This document shows positions 55,351-63,974 of a stretch of 64,000 nucleotides of DNA, piece by piece. Origin of the DNA: an uncultured Clostridia bacterium (GTDB lineage: Bacteria; Bacillota; Clostridia; Christensenellales; Aristaeellaceae); the NCBI GenBank assembly GCA_934662505.1, contig CAKUKE010000005.1, positions 62,001 through 126,000 on the forward strand. Reading direction: 5' to 3'. How positions within the stretch are numbered: position 1 is the stretch's first letter; every line of letters starts with the position of its first letter. Under the pieces are notes generated by a model. That model did no database searches and was not told the origin of the DNA. It worked only from the letters and a program-made list of their open reading frames with translations. The position numbers and the translations under genes are program-made.

Positions 55351-55390
55351 CAGTGGGAACCGTTCCGGGAACGGTTCCCACTGCTTTTTT
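55351..55390 (+). terminator. Terminator of the exported-protein operon
   Basis: 16-bp stem CAGTGGGAACCGTTCC / GGAACGGTTCCCACTG followed by CTTTTTTG, 33 bases after the stop. Confidence 0.97.
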
Positions 55391-55578
55391 GCGTTTCATT
55401 CCGTGCGGCGCTTCCGCCGCGCTGCCGAAGCCTGCCCGCCGTCCGTATCCTGCCGTTGCGTACAGGCTGCCCGTACAGTCAGTATGCGGGGAAGTTCTGC
55501 AAAAGATCGTAACTCACGGCTGGCTCTGCCATCGCGCAGTCAATGCAGTGCGCCGAACGTTTTTTCCGCCGTGTGCCG

Positions 55579-58500
55579 TCACTGCGCCCCGGCCGTGGCC
55601 TGCGTCAGCGTGCTCATGGCGCTGATCAGGGTCGCGTCGTCCTGCGCGTTCTGAATGGCGCTTTGCAGGTAGGAAATGGCGCTTTGCAGGTTCTGCCCCG
55701 CCGCGCTGCCGCTGTCCACGGTGTTCATCAGCAGCCGTGCAGACGAAAGCAGGGTCTCCGCGTCGTTGAGCAGGCTCTGGCTGACGTTGGGCTGCCCGCT
55801 CTGGGATGCGCCGCCCTGATGCAGGGTGCAGCTCATGGTCGAAATGAGCGCCGCGTCGGCGGTACCGTCCCCCGTCATGCGCAGGGCGGCGAAGGCGCCC
55901 AGATAATCGGTCAGGACGCCCTGATAGGACGTGCCGATGTAGTTATACAGGGGGTGCCCCCGGGGAATGATGACCACCGACTGGTTGACCCGGCCGGAGG
56001 CGGGACAGCTGTCCGTCGCCAGCAGCTGGGAGGACGCGCACAGCGTCACGTCCACATGCATCTGACAGTAGGACGTGGGCGCGCTGTCGGCCGGCCACCA
56101 GTCCGTCACGGTGCCGTAGTTCATGGCGTCCCGACGGCAGGCGTCGGTGGCCAATTGTCCGCTGACGGCGCAGGTGGTCACCCGGGTCAGCCCGTAGTCG
56201 GACGGCGAACCGTCCATGATGTCCCGGTTGGCCAGACCCGTATGGATTTTGCTCATGAACGACTGCCAGAGCTTGGCGGCGGAATTGCCGCCGGTGGTCT
56301 TGCTGGAAAGCGCCTTGTAATTGTCATGGCCGATCCACACCGTGCCCGTGTAGTACCCCGTGATACCGGCGAAGAACACGCCCTTCTGATCCGAGTTGGT
56401 GCCCGTCTTGCCCGCCACCGTCTGCCCGGATATTCTGGCGGCGGTGCCGGTGCCGGAGGAGACGACCTCCTTCATCATGTCCACCGTCAGGTAGGCCGTG
56501 GCGGGCTTGAACACCTGCCGCCGCTCCTGACTCTGATGGGCGTCGTAGAGCATGTTGTGGCTGCTGTCGGCAATGCCCAGGAAGGTGATGGGCGTCTGGT
56601 ACACCCCGCCGTTGGCCAGGGTGGAAAAGGCGACCGCCATTTCAAGGGGCGTAATGCCGGAGGAGCCCAGCGCCAGCCCGAAGGGGGTCTTGTTGATGTG
56701 CTTTTCGCTGACGCCCAGCCGCAGCAGGAAGTCCGCCGACCGCTCCACCCCCACGTAGTTCATCAGCGCATAGGCGGCGGCGGTGTTGTCGCTGCGCACC
56801 AGCGCCCGGCGCAGGGTCTCGGGGCCGCGGTAGGAAGAGCCGCCGTAGTTCTTCGGCCAGGAATCCTTGCCGTCGCTGCCCGTCCAGCCGGAAATGGGCA
56901 GGGGCATGTTATAGAGCACCGTGCCCGCGCCCGCGCCCATTTCAATGGCGGGCGCGTATACGGCGATGGGCTTGATGGAGGAGCCTACGGGCATGTTCAT
57001 ATCCGTCGCCCGGTTGAGGGTCTTGCGCTGAGTGGGACGGGTACGGCTGCCCACGATGGCCTTCACCTCGCCCGTCCGATAATCCATGACCACCGCCGCA
57101 GCCTGAGGCTGGGCGATCTCATCGTAGGTGCCGTCCGCGTTGCGGGCGCGGTACACGCTGTCGGCAGGATCCCGCAGAGAGGGATAGTTTTTCCAGTTGT
57201 ACAGGGTATCCTCCACCGCCTGCTGAATGGAGGTGTCCAGCGCCAGAAACACCTGATACCCGCCGGTGCGCAGCTTCTGCTCCATTTTGTTGCGGTTGGC
57301 GGAGGTATTTTCCAGCCCCTCCTGCTTGAGGAGCACCTGCACCACGTCCCGCACCGCATACTCCACATAGTGGGGGTAGGGGTAGAGGGTGTTGCTCTCG
57401 GGCGACGTTTCCAGCACGCCCGCCGTCCGGGGGTCGAGCGCCTGCTCATACTCCTCGCGGGTGATGAACTGGTTTTCATACATGCACCGGAGCACATAGT
57501 CCGTGCGGTCGTTGGTGATCTTGGCGTAGTCGGTGGTATCGCTCTGGCGCAGGTAAAAATTGCGCCGGGGGTTGTAATAGTAGGGGCTGTTGCACACGCC
57601 GGCCAGAATGGCGCATTCCCGCAGGGTCAGATCGTTTAAATTGTCCTTGCCGAAATAGCCGTAGGCGGCGGTTTTGACCCCATAGTAATCCTCGCCCAGA
57701 TAAATGGTATTCAGATAGCTCTGGAGTATTTCGTCCTTGGTGTAGCGGGTCTCCAGCTGCATGGCCAGATAGGCCTCCTGAATTTTCCGCTTATAGGACT
57801 TTTCGCTGGAAAGCAGGGTGTTTTTGATCAGCTGCTGGGTAATGGTGGAGCCGCCCTGCTGGGAGCCGGTCAGAAAGTTGGCCACAAAGGAACCCACGAT
57901 GCGCTTGACGTCCACGCCGTTATGGGTGTAAAAACGGGCGTCCTCCACCGCCACAAAGGCGTTGCGCAGTTTCTCCGGCATGGTGTCGATGGACACCATC
58001 ACCCGGTTTTCCGTGCCCTTATAATCGGTAATCAGGTTGCCGTCCGCGTCGTAGATAAAGGAGGTCTGCGCCTGATCGTCAATGGCGCTCAGATCCAGTT
58101 CCGGCGCGGTGTCCATGTACGCCCGGGCGATGCCCACCACCGTACCCGCGCCCGCCAGACCCGCCACCAGAATGAGCACCACCAGCAGCCGAAAGGCGTT
58201 CACCAGCACCGTCAGAATGAAGGAGGGGTGCCGGGAGCGAGGCTTGAAAATGGTGCGCTTCCGCGGCTTCTCCGGCTCGTCCGCGTCCCAGTCGTCCTCC
58301 GGCGGCATGCCGCCGTCTCCCCCGCCGTCTTCCGGGGCGTAACCGTCCTGCGGGTAACCGCCCGCATAATCCTCTGGGGCGTAACCGTCCTGCGCGCCGC
58401 CCTCCTGCGGGTAGCCGCCCGCATAATCCTCCGGGGCGTAACCGTCCTGCGCGCCGCCGTCCTGCGGGTAGCCGCCTGCATAATTCTCCGGGGCGTAACC

Positions 58501-58833
58501 GTCCTGCGCGCCGCCGTCCTGCGGGTAGCCGCCTGCATAATTCTCCGGGGCGTAACCGTCCTGCGCGCCGCCGTCCTGCGGGTAACCGCCTGCATAATTC
58601 TCCGGGGCATAACCGTCCTGCGCACTGCCATCCTGCGGGTAACCGCCTGCATAATTCTCCGGGGCGTAACCGTCCTGCGCGCCGCCGTTCTGCGGATATT
58701 CATCCGGCGCATAGCCGTTTTCGCCGCCCGTATAGACCTGCGTATCCTGCGGCGAACGGTTCCCGTTCCAGGACGGGTAAAGCCGCGTATCCTGCGCGCC
58801 CGCATAAGGGGCGTCTTTTCTGTCTTTTCTCAA
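55579..58833 (-). CDS. Class A penicillin-binding protein (PBP1a type) with a repeat-bearing cytoplasmic tail
   Basis: 1084 residues from a TTG at 58833 (GGGAGG 5 bases upstream). Residues 1-205 are a hydrophilic cytoplasmic tail holding six 19-residue repeats (AQDGYAPENYAGGYPQDG). A membrane helix follows (about 205-235). The GT51 domain has EDARFYTHNGVD (catalytic Glu), GGSTITQQLIKN, RKIQEAYLAMQLE and NTIYLGEDYYGV. The transpeptidase has SSIK (active Ser), SDN and KTGTNSDQ. The C-terminal region, about 200 residues, has scattered Cys (VTTCAVSGQLATDAC, DVTLCASS) and a helical end. It polymerises and cross-links peptidoglycan. Divergent from yunB. Confidence 0.95.
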   Translation of the reverse strand: MRKDRKDAPYAGAQDTRLYPSWNGNRSPQDTQVYTGGENGYAPDEYPQNGGAQDGYAPENYAGGYPQDGSAQDGYAPENYAGGYPQDGGAQDGYAPENYAGGYPQDGGAQDGYAPENYAGGYPQDGGAQDGYAPEDYAGGYPQEGGAQDGYAPEDYAGGYPQDGYAPEDGGGDGGMPPEDDWDADEPEKPRKRTIFKPRSRHPSFILTVLVNAFRLLVVLILVAGLAGAGTVVGIARAYMDTAPELDLSAIDDQAQTSFIYDADGNLITDYKGTENRVMVSIDTMPEKLRNAFVAVEDARFYTHNGVDVKRIVGSFVANFLTGSQQGGSTITQQLIKNTLLSSEKSYKRKIQEAYLAMQLETRYTKDEILQSYLNTIYLGEDYYGVKTAAYGYFGKDNLNDLTLRECAILAGVCNSPYYYNPRRNFYLRQSDTTDYAKITNDRTDYVLRCMYENQFITREEYEQALDPRTAGVLETSPESNTLYPYPHYVEYAVRDVVQVLLKQEGLENTSANRNKMEQKLRTGGYQVFLALDTSIQQAVEDTLYNWKNYPSLRDPADSVYRARNADGTYDEIAQPQAAAVVMDYRTGEVKAIVGSRTRPTQRKTLNRATDMNMPVGSSIKPIAVYAPAIEMGAGAGTVLYNMPLPISGWTGSDGKDSWPKNYGGSSYRGPETLRRALVRSDNTAAAYALMNYVGVERSADFLLRLGVSEKHINKTPFGLALGSSGITPLEMAVAFSTLANGGVYQTPITFLGIADSSHNMLYDAHQSQERRQVFKPATAYLTVDMMKEVVSSGTGTAARISGQTVAGKTGTNSDQKGVFFAGITGYYTGTVWIGHDNYKALSSKTTGGNSAAKLWQSFMSKIHTGLANRDIMDGSPSDYGLTRVTTCAVSGQLATDACRRDAMNYGTVTDWWPADSAPTSYCQMHVDVTLCASSQLLATDSCPASGRVNQSVVIIPRGHPLYNYIGTSYQGVLTDYLGAFAALRMTGDGTADAALISTMSCTLHQGGASQSGQPNVSQSLLNDAETLLSSARLLMNTVDSGSAAGQNLQSAISYLQSAIQNAQDDATLISAMSTLTQATAGAQ
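58342..58683 (-). repeat. Six 57-bp coding repeats in the PBP gene
   Basis: In-frame units of 19 codons encode AQDGYAPENYAGGYPQDG plus one residue. They differ only by a few changes (N/D, D/E, S/G), which points to recent expansion. They lie wholly before the membrane helix, so the repeats are cytoplasmic. Confidence 0.9.
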
Positions 58834-58877
58834 CTGAACCTCCCGGGCTGCCGGAGTCTGCCGGCCGCCTCCTCCCG

Positions 58878-58907
58878 ATTATACCACATCATTTCGGGAT
58901 ATGACAA
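58878..58907 (-). promoter_or_regulatory. Promoter of the PBP gene
   Basis: Minus strand TTGTCA, 18-base spacer, TATAAT, about 45 bases before the TTG start. Confidence 0.78.
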
Positions 58908-58948
58908 TCATCCCCGGCGCATACCCTGTTGTCAGGGAGGGAAAACGT

Positions 58949-59632
58949 ATGCCGGATAAACAGTTAACGAAAAAGAAGGGACTTTTCTTCCGGGGGCGGC
59001 GTCTCGGCCGCCTGCTTTTGCTGGCCGTGCTTTTGCTGGCCGCGTCGGCGCTCTTTCTGGAACGCAATCTGGAAGGGGTCATCCTGACCATGGCGCAGGC
59101 ACGGGTGCGGGCCATGGCCGTGGAGGTGCTCAACCAGTCGGTGCGGCAGGTGATGGGGTCGGGCAAAAGCTACGAGGAGCTGGTGACGGTGCGTTCCGAC
59201 CAGGCGGGCAGCATCACCATGGTGCAGGCCAATGCGGCGCTGATGAACGATCTGGCCACCGCCACCGCTCTGCTGGCGCAGGAGAAGCTCCTCTCCTCCG
59301 AGGACGACGGGGTGGACATTCCTCTGGGCGCGGCGCTGGGCATTCCCTTTCTGGCGGCGCTGGGACCGGCGGTGCACGTGCGGCTGGTGCCGGTAGGCGC
59401 GGTCACCGCCGCCTTCACCAGCGAATTTGAAAGCGCGGGCATCAACCAGACCCGGCACAAAATTTATCTGTCCATGCAGACCCGAGTGCAGCTGGTGCTG
59501 CCCGCCGGCGGTGAGCAGATGGACTTTTCCTCGCAGGTGCTCATTGCCGAAAGCATCATCGTCGGCCGGGTGCCCGAAAGCTTTTTAGAGACGCAGAGCG
59601 ACTCCGCCCCCTTGCTGGATCTGACCCCCTGA
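58949..59632 (+). CDS. yunB: Sporulation protein YunB
   Basis: 227 residues from the ATG at 58949 with GGGAGGG 7-8 bases upstream. A basic N-terminus (KKKGLFFRGRRLGR) and one membrane helix (LLLLAVLLLAASALFL) precede the YunB domain: AQARVRAMAVEVLNQSV, GSITMVQANAALMNDL, IPLGAALGIPFLAALGP, FTSEFESAGINQTRHKIYL and IAESIIVGRVPESFL. YunB is required for normal sporulation in Bacillus, where it is under sigma-E control. It shows that this organism belongs to a spore-forming line, though not that it still sporulates. Confidence 0.93.
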   Translation: MPDKQLTKKKGLFFRGRRLGRLLLLAVLLLAASALFLERNLEGVILTMAQARVRAMAVEVLNQSVRQVMGSGKSYEELVTVRSDQAGSITMVQANAALMNDLATATALLAQEKLLSSEDDGVDIPLGAALGIPFLAALGPAVHVRLVPVGAVTAAFTSEFESAGINQTRHKIYLSMQTRVQLVLPAGGEQMDFSSQVLIAESIIVGRVPESFLETQSDSAPLLDLTP

Positions 59633-59843
59633 ACCGCCGGTCTGTGTCCGCGCTCCGGCGCCCGTCCCGTCCCTGCGGCCGGAACAGGGCGCCGTCCAGA
59701 AGCGGAATTTTTCGCTATAAAAACATTACGTTCGTTCCCAGAAGCAGGGCGTCATCCGTGCAGCAAAAAAGAAGGGGCTTTTCGGCCGTTGTTCGCCCGT
59801 TTTTTCCCTCTGGACGAAACGGCTGCAAGGGGGTATGATGAAA

Positions 59844-59865
59844 GCCTGCGCCGCAGGGCGCAGGC
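59844..59865 (+). promoter_or_regulatory. Hairpin abutting the azlC ribosome binding site
   Basis: GCCTGCGCC / GGCGCAGGC, a perfect 9-bp stem with a GCAG loop, ends one base before GGAGGG. Its stability may limit translation of azlC. No T-box or riboswitch is recognised in the 247-base gap. Confidence 0.5.
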
Positions 59866-59879
59866 GGAGGGATACAAAC

Positions 59880-60599
59880 GTGAACAAGGAAAACAAAAGC
59901 TGGCTGCTCCGGGGGTTCCGGGACGGCACGCCCATCATGCTGGGCTATCTGGCGGTGGCCTTTACGCTGGGCATCGCCGCCCGCAGCGCAGGGCTGACCG
60001 CGCTGGAGGCCACCCTGACCAGCCTGCTCAACAACGCCTCGGCGGGGGAATACGCCGGCTTCACCGTCATGCGGGCGGACGGCGGCTACTGGGAAATGGC
60101 GCTGATGATGCTGGTGACCAACGCCCGCTACCTGCTCATGTCCTGCGCGCTGAGCCAGAAGCTGTCCCCCGGCACGGGGATCGGCTGCCGGCTGCTGATC
60201 GGCTACGGCGTGACGGACGAGATTTTCGGCGCGGACATGTCCGTCCGGGGCAGCCTGAACCCCCGGTATCATTTCGGCATGTTTCTCATCGCCTCCGCCG
60301 GCTGGGCGGTGGGCACCTGTCTGGGAGTCATGATGGGCAACCTGCTGCCCGCCCGGCTCACCAGCGCCCTGAGCGTGGGGCTGTACGGCATGTTTCTGGC
60401 CATTATTGTTCCGCCCGCCCGGAAGGATCGGATCATTCTCGGGCTGGTGTGCTCCGCCATGGTGCTCAGCTTCACCCTGTCCCGTCTGTGCCCCGCCCTT
60501 GGAGGCGGCATGCGGGTCATTCTGCTGACGGTGGCGCTGTCCTGCGCCGCTGCGGCGCTGTTTCCCGTCCGGGAGGAAGAGGCGCGTCATGAAGCATAA
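59880..60599 (+). CDS. azlC: AzlC family branched-chain amino acid exporter subunit
   Basis: 239 residues from a GTG at 59880, with GGAGGG 8 bases upstream; the in-frame ATG at 59835 lies before the hairpin and lacks a site. AzlC motifs: GFRDGTPIMLGYLAVAFTLG, NNASAGEYAGF, LVTNARYLLMSCAL, GYGVTDEIFG. It forms an exporter of leucine-type amino acids or azaleucine with AzlD, encoded in the next gene with an 11-base overlap. Confidence 0.94.
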   Translation: MNKENKSWLLRGFRDGTPIMLGYLAVAFTLGIAARSAGLTALEATLTSLLNNASAGEYAGFTVMRADGGYWEMALMMLVTNARYLLMSCALSQKLSPGTGIGCRLLIGYGVTDEIFGADMSVRGSLNPRYHFGMFLIASAGWAVGTCLGVMMGNLLPARLTSALSVGLYGMFLAIIVPPARKDRIILGLVCSAMVLSFTLSRLCPALGGGMRVILLTVALSCAAAALFPVREEEARHEA

Positions 60600-60894
60600 C
60601 GTATATCTTTACATTCTCATCATGGCGGCGGTCACCTTTCTCATCCGCGCGCTGCCGCTGACCCTCATCCGCCGCCCCATCCGCAACCGGTTTCTTCGGT
60701 CGTTTCTCTACTATGTACCCTATGTGACGCTGGCGGTCATGACCTTTCCGGACATTCTGGACGCTACGTCCACGCCGCTTTCGGGCGCGCTGGCGCTGGT
60801 GGCCGGGGTGGCGCTGGCCTGGTCGGGGCGCAGCCTGTTCACCGTATCCGCCCTCTCCTGCGCCGCGGTGCTGCTGGCGGAATGCTTTCTGTGA
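60589..60894 (+). CDS. azlD: AzlD family branched-chain amino acid exporter subunit
   Basis: 101 residues with about four membrane helices: YLYILIMAAVTFLIRALPL, FLRSFLYYVPYVTLAVMTFP, SGALALVAGVALAWSGRS, FTVSALSCAAVLLAECFL. The size and the RALPL and YVPYVTLAVMTFPDI motifs match AzlD. It overlaps azlC by 11 bases and is the small partner of the pair. Confidence 0.92.
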   Translation: MKHNVYLYILIMAAVTFLIRALPLTLIRRPIRNRFLRSFLYYVPYVTLAVMTFPDILDATSTPLSGALALVAGVALAWSGRSLFTVSALSCAAVLLAECFL

Positions 60895-60946
60895 CCCCGT
60901 CCCATGCGGCACGCCGCCCGGTTTTTCACGCATGTCCTGCATAAAG

Positions 60947-60979
60947 AAACGGCGTTCGGTCTCCCGAACGCCGTTTTTC
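60947..60979. terminator. Bidirectional terminator between azlD and the amino-acid permease gene
   Basis: Perfect 13-bp stem AAACGGCGTTCGG / CCGAACGCCGTTT with a TCTC loop, A-run on the left and T-run on the right. It serves the convergent genes azlD and the permease. Confidence 0.95.
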
Positions 60980-61003
60980 TGCGGCTTTACGCCCGCGTCG
61001 CCC

Positions 61004-61705
61004 TTATCTGCGGCTGCGGGACATTTTCTTTTCCGCCAGCGAAATAAGCCGGCCAAATACGAAGGTAAGGAAAAAATAGATCAGCGCGGCCACGGCCAGA
61101 CATTCCAGACTGTTGTAGGTCTTGGCGATGACCCCCTTGGCGCGGTACATCAGATCGGCGATGCCGATGACGGACACAATGGAGCTTTCCTTGATGACGG
61201 TCACAAATTCGTTACCCAGCGCAGGCAGAATGTTCCGCACCGCCTGCGGCAGAATCACCAGCCCCATGGCCTGTTTTTTCTCAAAGCCCAGACTGCGGGC
61301 GGCCTCCATCTGCCCCTTGTCCACCGCCTGAATGCCCGAGCGGATGATCTCCGCCACGTAGGCGCAGCTGTTCAGGCTCATGGCCACCACGCCCGCGGCA
61401 AAGCGGTCAAAGTCCGGAATGAAGCTGACGGTGGGGAAGGTGACCCCCAGCATGGGCAGCCCGTAGAAAATGAACATCAGCTGCACCATCAGCGGCGTGC
61501 CGCGGAAAAATTCCACATAGGCGGTCGCCAGCCATTTCAGCGGCTTGATGCGGCTCATCTTGGCCATGGCCATCAGCGTGCCCAGCACCGTGCCCAGCAG
61601 CACCGTAAAAAAAGAAATGATCAGCGTGTTGCGCACGCCCTCCAGAAAGAAGGGGTAAAAGCGGGTCACCAGCGAGCCCATGGTCTCAAGAAAAGTCAGT
61701 TTCAT
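61004..61705 (-). CDS. Polar amino acid ABC transporter permease
   Basis: 233 residues, five membrane helices, HisM/GlnP family: LEGVRNTLIISFFTVLLG, AYVEFFRGTPLMVQLMFIFYG, YVAEIIRSGIQAVDKGQMEAARSLG (EAA loop), LPQAVRNILPALGNEFVTVIKESS. It forms a pore, probably as a homodimer, for the binding protein encoded just upstream. No ATPase gene follows: the unit ends at the shared terminator. Confidence 0.94.
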   Translation of the reverse strand: MKLTFLETMGSLVTRFYPFFLEGVRNTLIISFFTVLLGTVLGTLMAMAKMSRIKPLKWLATAYVEFFRGTPLMVQLMFIFYGLPMLGVTFPTVSFIPDFDRFAAGVVAMSLNSCAYVAEIIRSGIQAVDKGQMEAARSLGFEKKQAMGLVILPQAVRNILPALGNEFVTVIKESSIVSVIGIADLMYRAKGVIAKTYNSLECLAVAALIYFFLTFVFGRLISLAEKKMSRSRR

Positions 61706-61830
61706 AAGCCGTCAACCTCCGGGTCATTGTGTCCTTCCCCGCCGGGGGAGGGAAGCGCCGTCCTCTGCATTTTTTATTCCGCGCAGGCGCCGCCCTCCCG
61801 TGCCGGGAAGAAGCGCCGTACATACGGACG

Positions 61831-61857
61831 CCGGAAGGCCGCGCTCGCACCTTCCGG
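61831..61857 (-). other. Hairpin between the binding-protein and permease genes
   Basis: CCGGAAGG / CCTTCCGG around 11 bases, about 30 bases after the binding-protein stop. It has no T-run and probably helps make more binding protein than permease. Confidence 0.5.
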
Positions 61858-61884
61858 TATCCGTTTCTATTCCGCCGGCAGCGG

Positions 61885-62685
61885 TCACTCCGCCGCTTCC
61901 GCTTCCTGCTTCCAGATGGCGTCGTATTCTTCAAAGGCCGCCAGGTAGGAGCCGTCCTCCACCACCTGATCCACCACCTTGTTGACGATGTCCAGGAAGT
62001 CTTCGTTGCCCTGCGCCACGACGCAGGCCTTGCCGAAGGCGGCTTCTTCCTCGGAGAAGGTGAAGTCGGCCACTTCCAGATTATCGTTCTGCGCCACCAT
62101 GCCCAGACCCACCGCAGCGTCGCACACAAAGCCTACGATGCCGCCGTTGACGGTCTCCATGGCCAGACTGGGGTACACATCCAGTTCAAACAGCTCGGAG
62201 TCGGGCAGCGCAGAGGTGATCAGCTTGGACTGCACCGTACCCATCTGGGCGCCCACCTTCTGACCCGCCAGGGACTCCTTGGTGGTGTACACGCTGCCGT
62301 TGCCTTTCTTGACGATGAGCAGCTGTTCGCTCTTTTCATACTGATGGCTGAAGTCGATGACCTTGGCCCGCTCCTCGTCCACGGTGAAGGCGGCGATGCC
62401 GATATCCACCACGCCGGACTTGACTGCGTCAATGATGCCGTCAAAGCTCATGTCCGTCACCTTCAGCTCCACGCCCAGCTCATCGGCGATCTTCTGCGCC
62501 AGCCAGATGTCGCAGCCGATGGGATTGGCGTCGTTATCCAGAAATTCATAGGGGCCGTAGGTGGCCTCGGTGCCAACGGTCAGAACGCCCTTGGCCTTGA
62601 TCTTGTCCAGCACGGTCTCCGCGCAGGCGCTTACGCCGCCCAGTACCAGGCACACAGTGAGAAGCAACGCGATCAGCTTTTTCAT
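61885..62685 (-). CDS. Amino acid ABC transporter substrate-binding lipoprotein
   Basis: 266 residues, SBP_bac_3 family. Signal sequence MKKLIALLLTVCLVLGG with a VSAC lipobox. Ligand-fold motifs: GVLTVGTEATYGPYEF, GCDIWLAQKIADELGVE, FDGIIDAVKSGVVDIGIAAFTVDEERAKVIDFS in part, and KVGAQMGTVQ. It binds a polar or hydrophobic amino acid and feeds the permease; the ligand cannot be read. GGAGGGG precedes the ATG and a consensus promoter lies at 62730-62757. Confidence 0.94.
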   Translation of the reverse strand: MKKLIALLLTVCLVLGGVSACAETVLDKIKAKGVLTVGTEATYGPYEFLDNDANPIGCDIWLAQKIADELGVELKVTDMSFDGIIDAVKSGVVDIGIAAFTVDEERAKVIDFSHQYEKSEQLLIVKKGNGSVYTTKESLAGQKVGAQMGTVQSKLITSALPDSELFELDVYPSLAMETVNGGIVGFVCDAAVGLGMVAQNDNLEVADFTFSEEEAAFGKACVVAQGNEDFLDIVNKVVDQVVEDGSYLAAFEEYDAIWKQEAEAAE

Positions 62686-62729
62686 TTTATAACCCCTCCG
62701 AAAGAATTTTTATTCAAGGTACGTGTATG

Positions 62730-62757
62730 ATTATACGCAGTGTTCTGAATATGTCAA
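62730..62757 (-). promoter_or_regulatory. Promoter of the amino-acid ABC unit
   Basis: Minus strand TTGACA, 16-base spacer, TATAAT: both boxes are perfect. Confidence 0.88.
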
Positions 62758-62807
62758 GGGGTTTTCTGCATTTTTCTGAAAAAATTTTCAAGTTTTATAC
62801 CGTGCCC

Positions 62808-63974
62808 TCAAAACCGGCTGCCCAGCGCCCGCAGGCGCTCCATCGCCTGCGCCAGACGGGCGTCGTCCACCGTGCAGGCAATGCGGAAGTGCCCCCGTCC
62901 CGCCGTGCCGAAAGCGCTGCCAGGCGACACCAGCACATGGGCTTCCTCCAGCGCCAGCTGCCTGAACGCTCCATCCTCCAGCCCCGTTTTCCCAATGCCC
63001 GGAAACAGGTAGAACGTGCCCCGGGGACGGGTCACCGTCAGGTAATCCATTTCCTGCAGCGCGTCGCAGGCCGCGTATACCCGTCTCCGATACACGGATA
63101 TATATTCATCCGCAATTTCCTGCCGCAGCCGCAGCGCCCAGATGGCCGCCCGCTGCGACACGGAGGGCGCCACATAGGTCAGCCCGTCGTTGACCCGCTG
63201 GAACGCGCCGATCAGCTCCGGATGGGCGATGATGTACCCCACCCGCCAGCCGGTCATCAGAAAGTTCTTGGAAAAGCTGTTGAGCGTCACCGTCCGCTCC
63301 CGCATGCCGGGCAGGGTGCGCATGGGAATGAACGCGCCGTCATAGAGGTAGCGGGTGTATATTTCATCCGCCAGCACCAGCAGATCCTGCTCCTGCGCCA
63401 CCCGCGCCAGCATGGCCAGCGTATCCGCCCCATAGGCTGCGCCGGTGGGGTTGCAGGGGGTATTGACGATCAGCACCCGGGTACGGGGCGTCACCGCCGC
63501 CCGCAGCGCCGCCTCCCGGGGCAGATAGCCGTCCTCCTCCCGGCAGGCCACCTCCACCGCCCGGCCGCCCGCCAGCTCAATCTGGTTGCGGTAGTCGGCA
63601 AAGTAGGGCGCCAGCACGATCACCTCGTCCCCGGGCTCCAGCAGCGCCAGCAGCGCCTGCGCCATGCCCATGCAGCTGGACGTGGTGACCAGCACCTCCT
63701 CCGGGCGGACGGCCTGCTGAAAGTCCTCCTCCCACGCGGCGCATATCCCGTCGATCAGCTCCGGGTCGCCCTTGGGATCGCCGTAGTGGGTATAGCCCCG
63801 CAGCGCGTCCCGGTACGCCCCCTCGATCACCCGCCGGTCGGTGGTAAAGTCCGTATCTCCGATGCTCAGATCGATCACGTCCTCGTACCGGCGCAGCGCC
63901 TCGGTATCCAGCGTCAGCCCCCCGCCCGCGGCGCGGAACCGCCGGGCAATGTATTTTTCCATCGTACCTGCCAT
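62808..63974 (-). CDS. Class I/II PLP-dependent aminotransferase
   Basis: 388 residues from the ATG at 63974 (MAGTMEKYIARRF), with GGAGGG about 10 bases upstream; an ATG at 63998 near the window edge cannot be judged. Fold type I aspartate aminotransferase motifs: LSIGDTDFTT, YTHYGDPKGDPEL, NTPCNPTGAAYG, LVLADEIYTRYLY (Asp to PLP nitrogen), SFSKNFLMTGWRVGYI (PLP Lys), and FRIACTVDD with the carboxylate-binding Arg. The substrate could be aspartate, aromatic or another amino acid. It precedes the amino-acid ABC unit but has a separate promoter after it. Confidence 0.93.
   Translation of the reverse strand: MAGTMEKYIARRFRAAGGGLTLDTEALRRYEDVIDLSIGDTDFTTDRRVIEGAYRDALRGYTHYGDPKGDPELIDGICAAWEEDFQQAVRPEEVLVTTSSCMGMAQALLALLEPGDEVIVLAPYFADYRNQIELAGGRAVEVACREEDGYLPREAALRAAVTPRTRVLIVNTPCNPTGAAYGADTLAMLARVAQEQDLLVLADEIYTRYLYDGAFIPMRTLPGMRERTVTLNSFSKNFLMTGWRVGYIIAHPELIGAFQRVNDGLTYVAPSVSQRAAIWALRLRQEIADEYISVYRRRVYAACDALQEMDYLTVTRPRGTFYLFPGIGKTGLEDGAFRQLALEEAHVLVSPGSAFGTAGRGHFRIACTVDDARLAQAMERLRALGSRF

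Noticed and set aside
58901..58948. Earlier start of YunB at 58901
   Set aside because: It would lie inside the PBP promoter, and the GGGAGGG site fits the ATG at 58949.
57922..58959. Plus-strand repeat protein opposite the PBP tail
   Set aside because: The repeats are the antisense of the PBP 57-bp units, which are in frame with a certain gene on the other strand.
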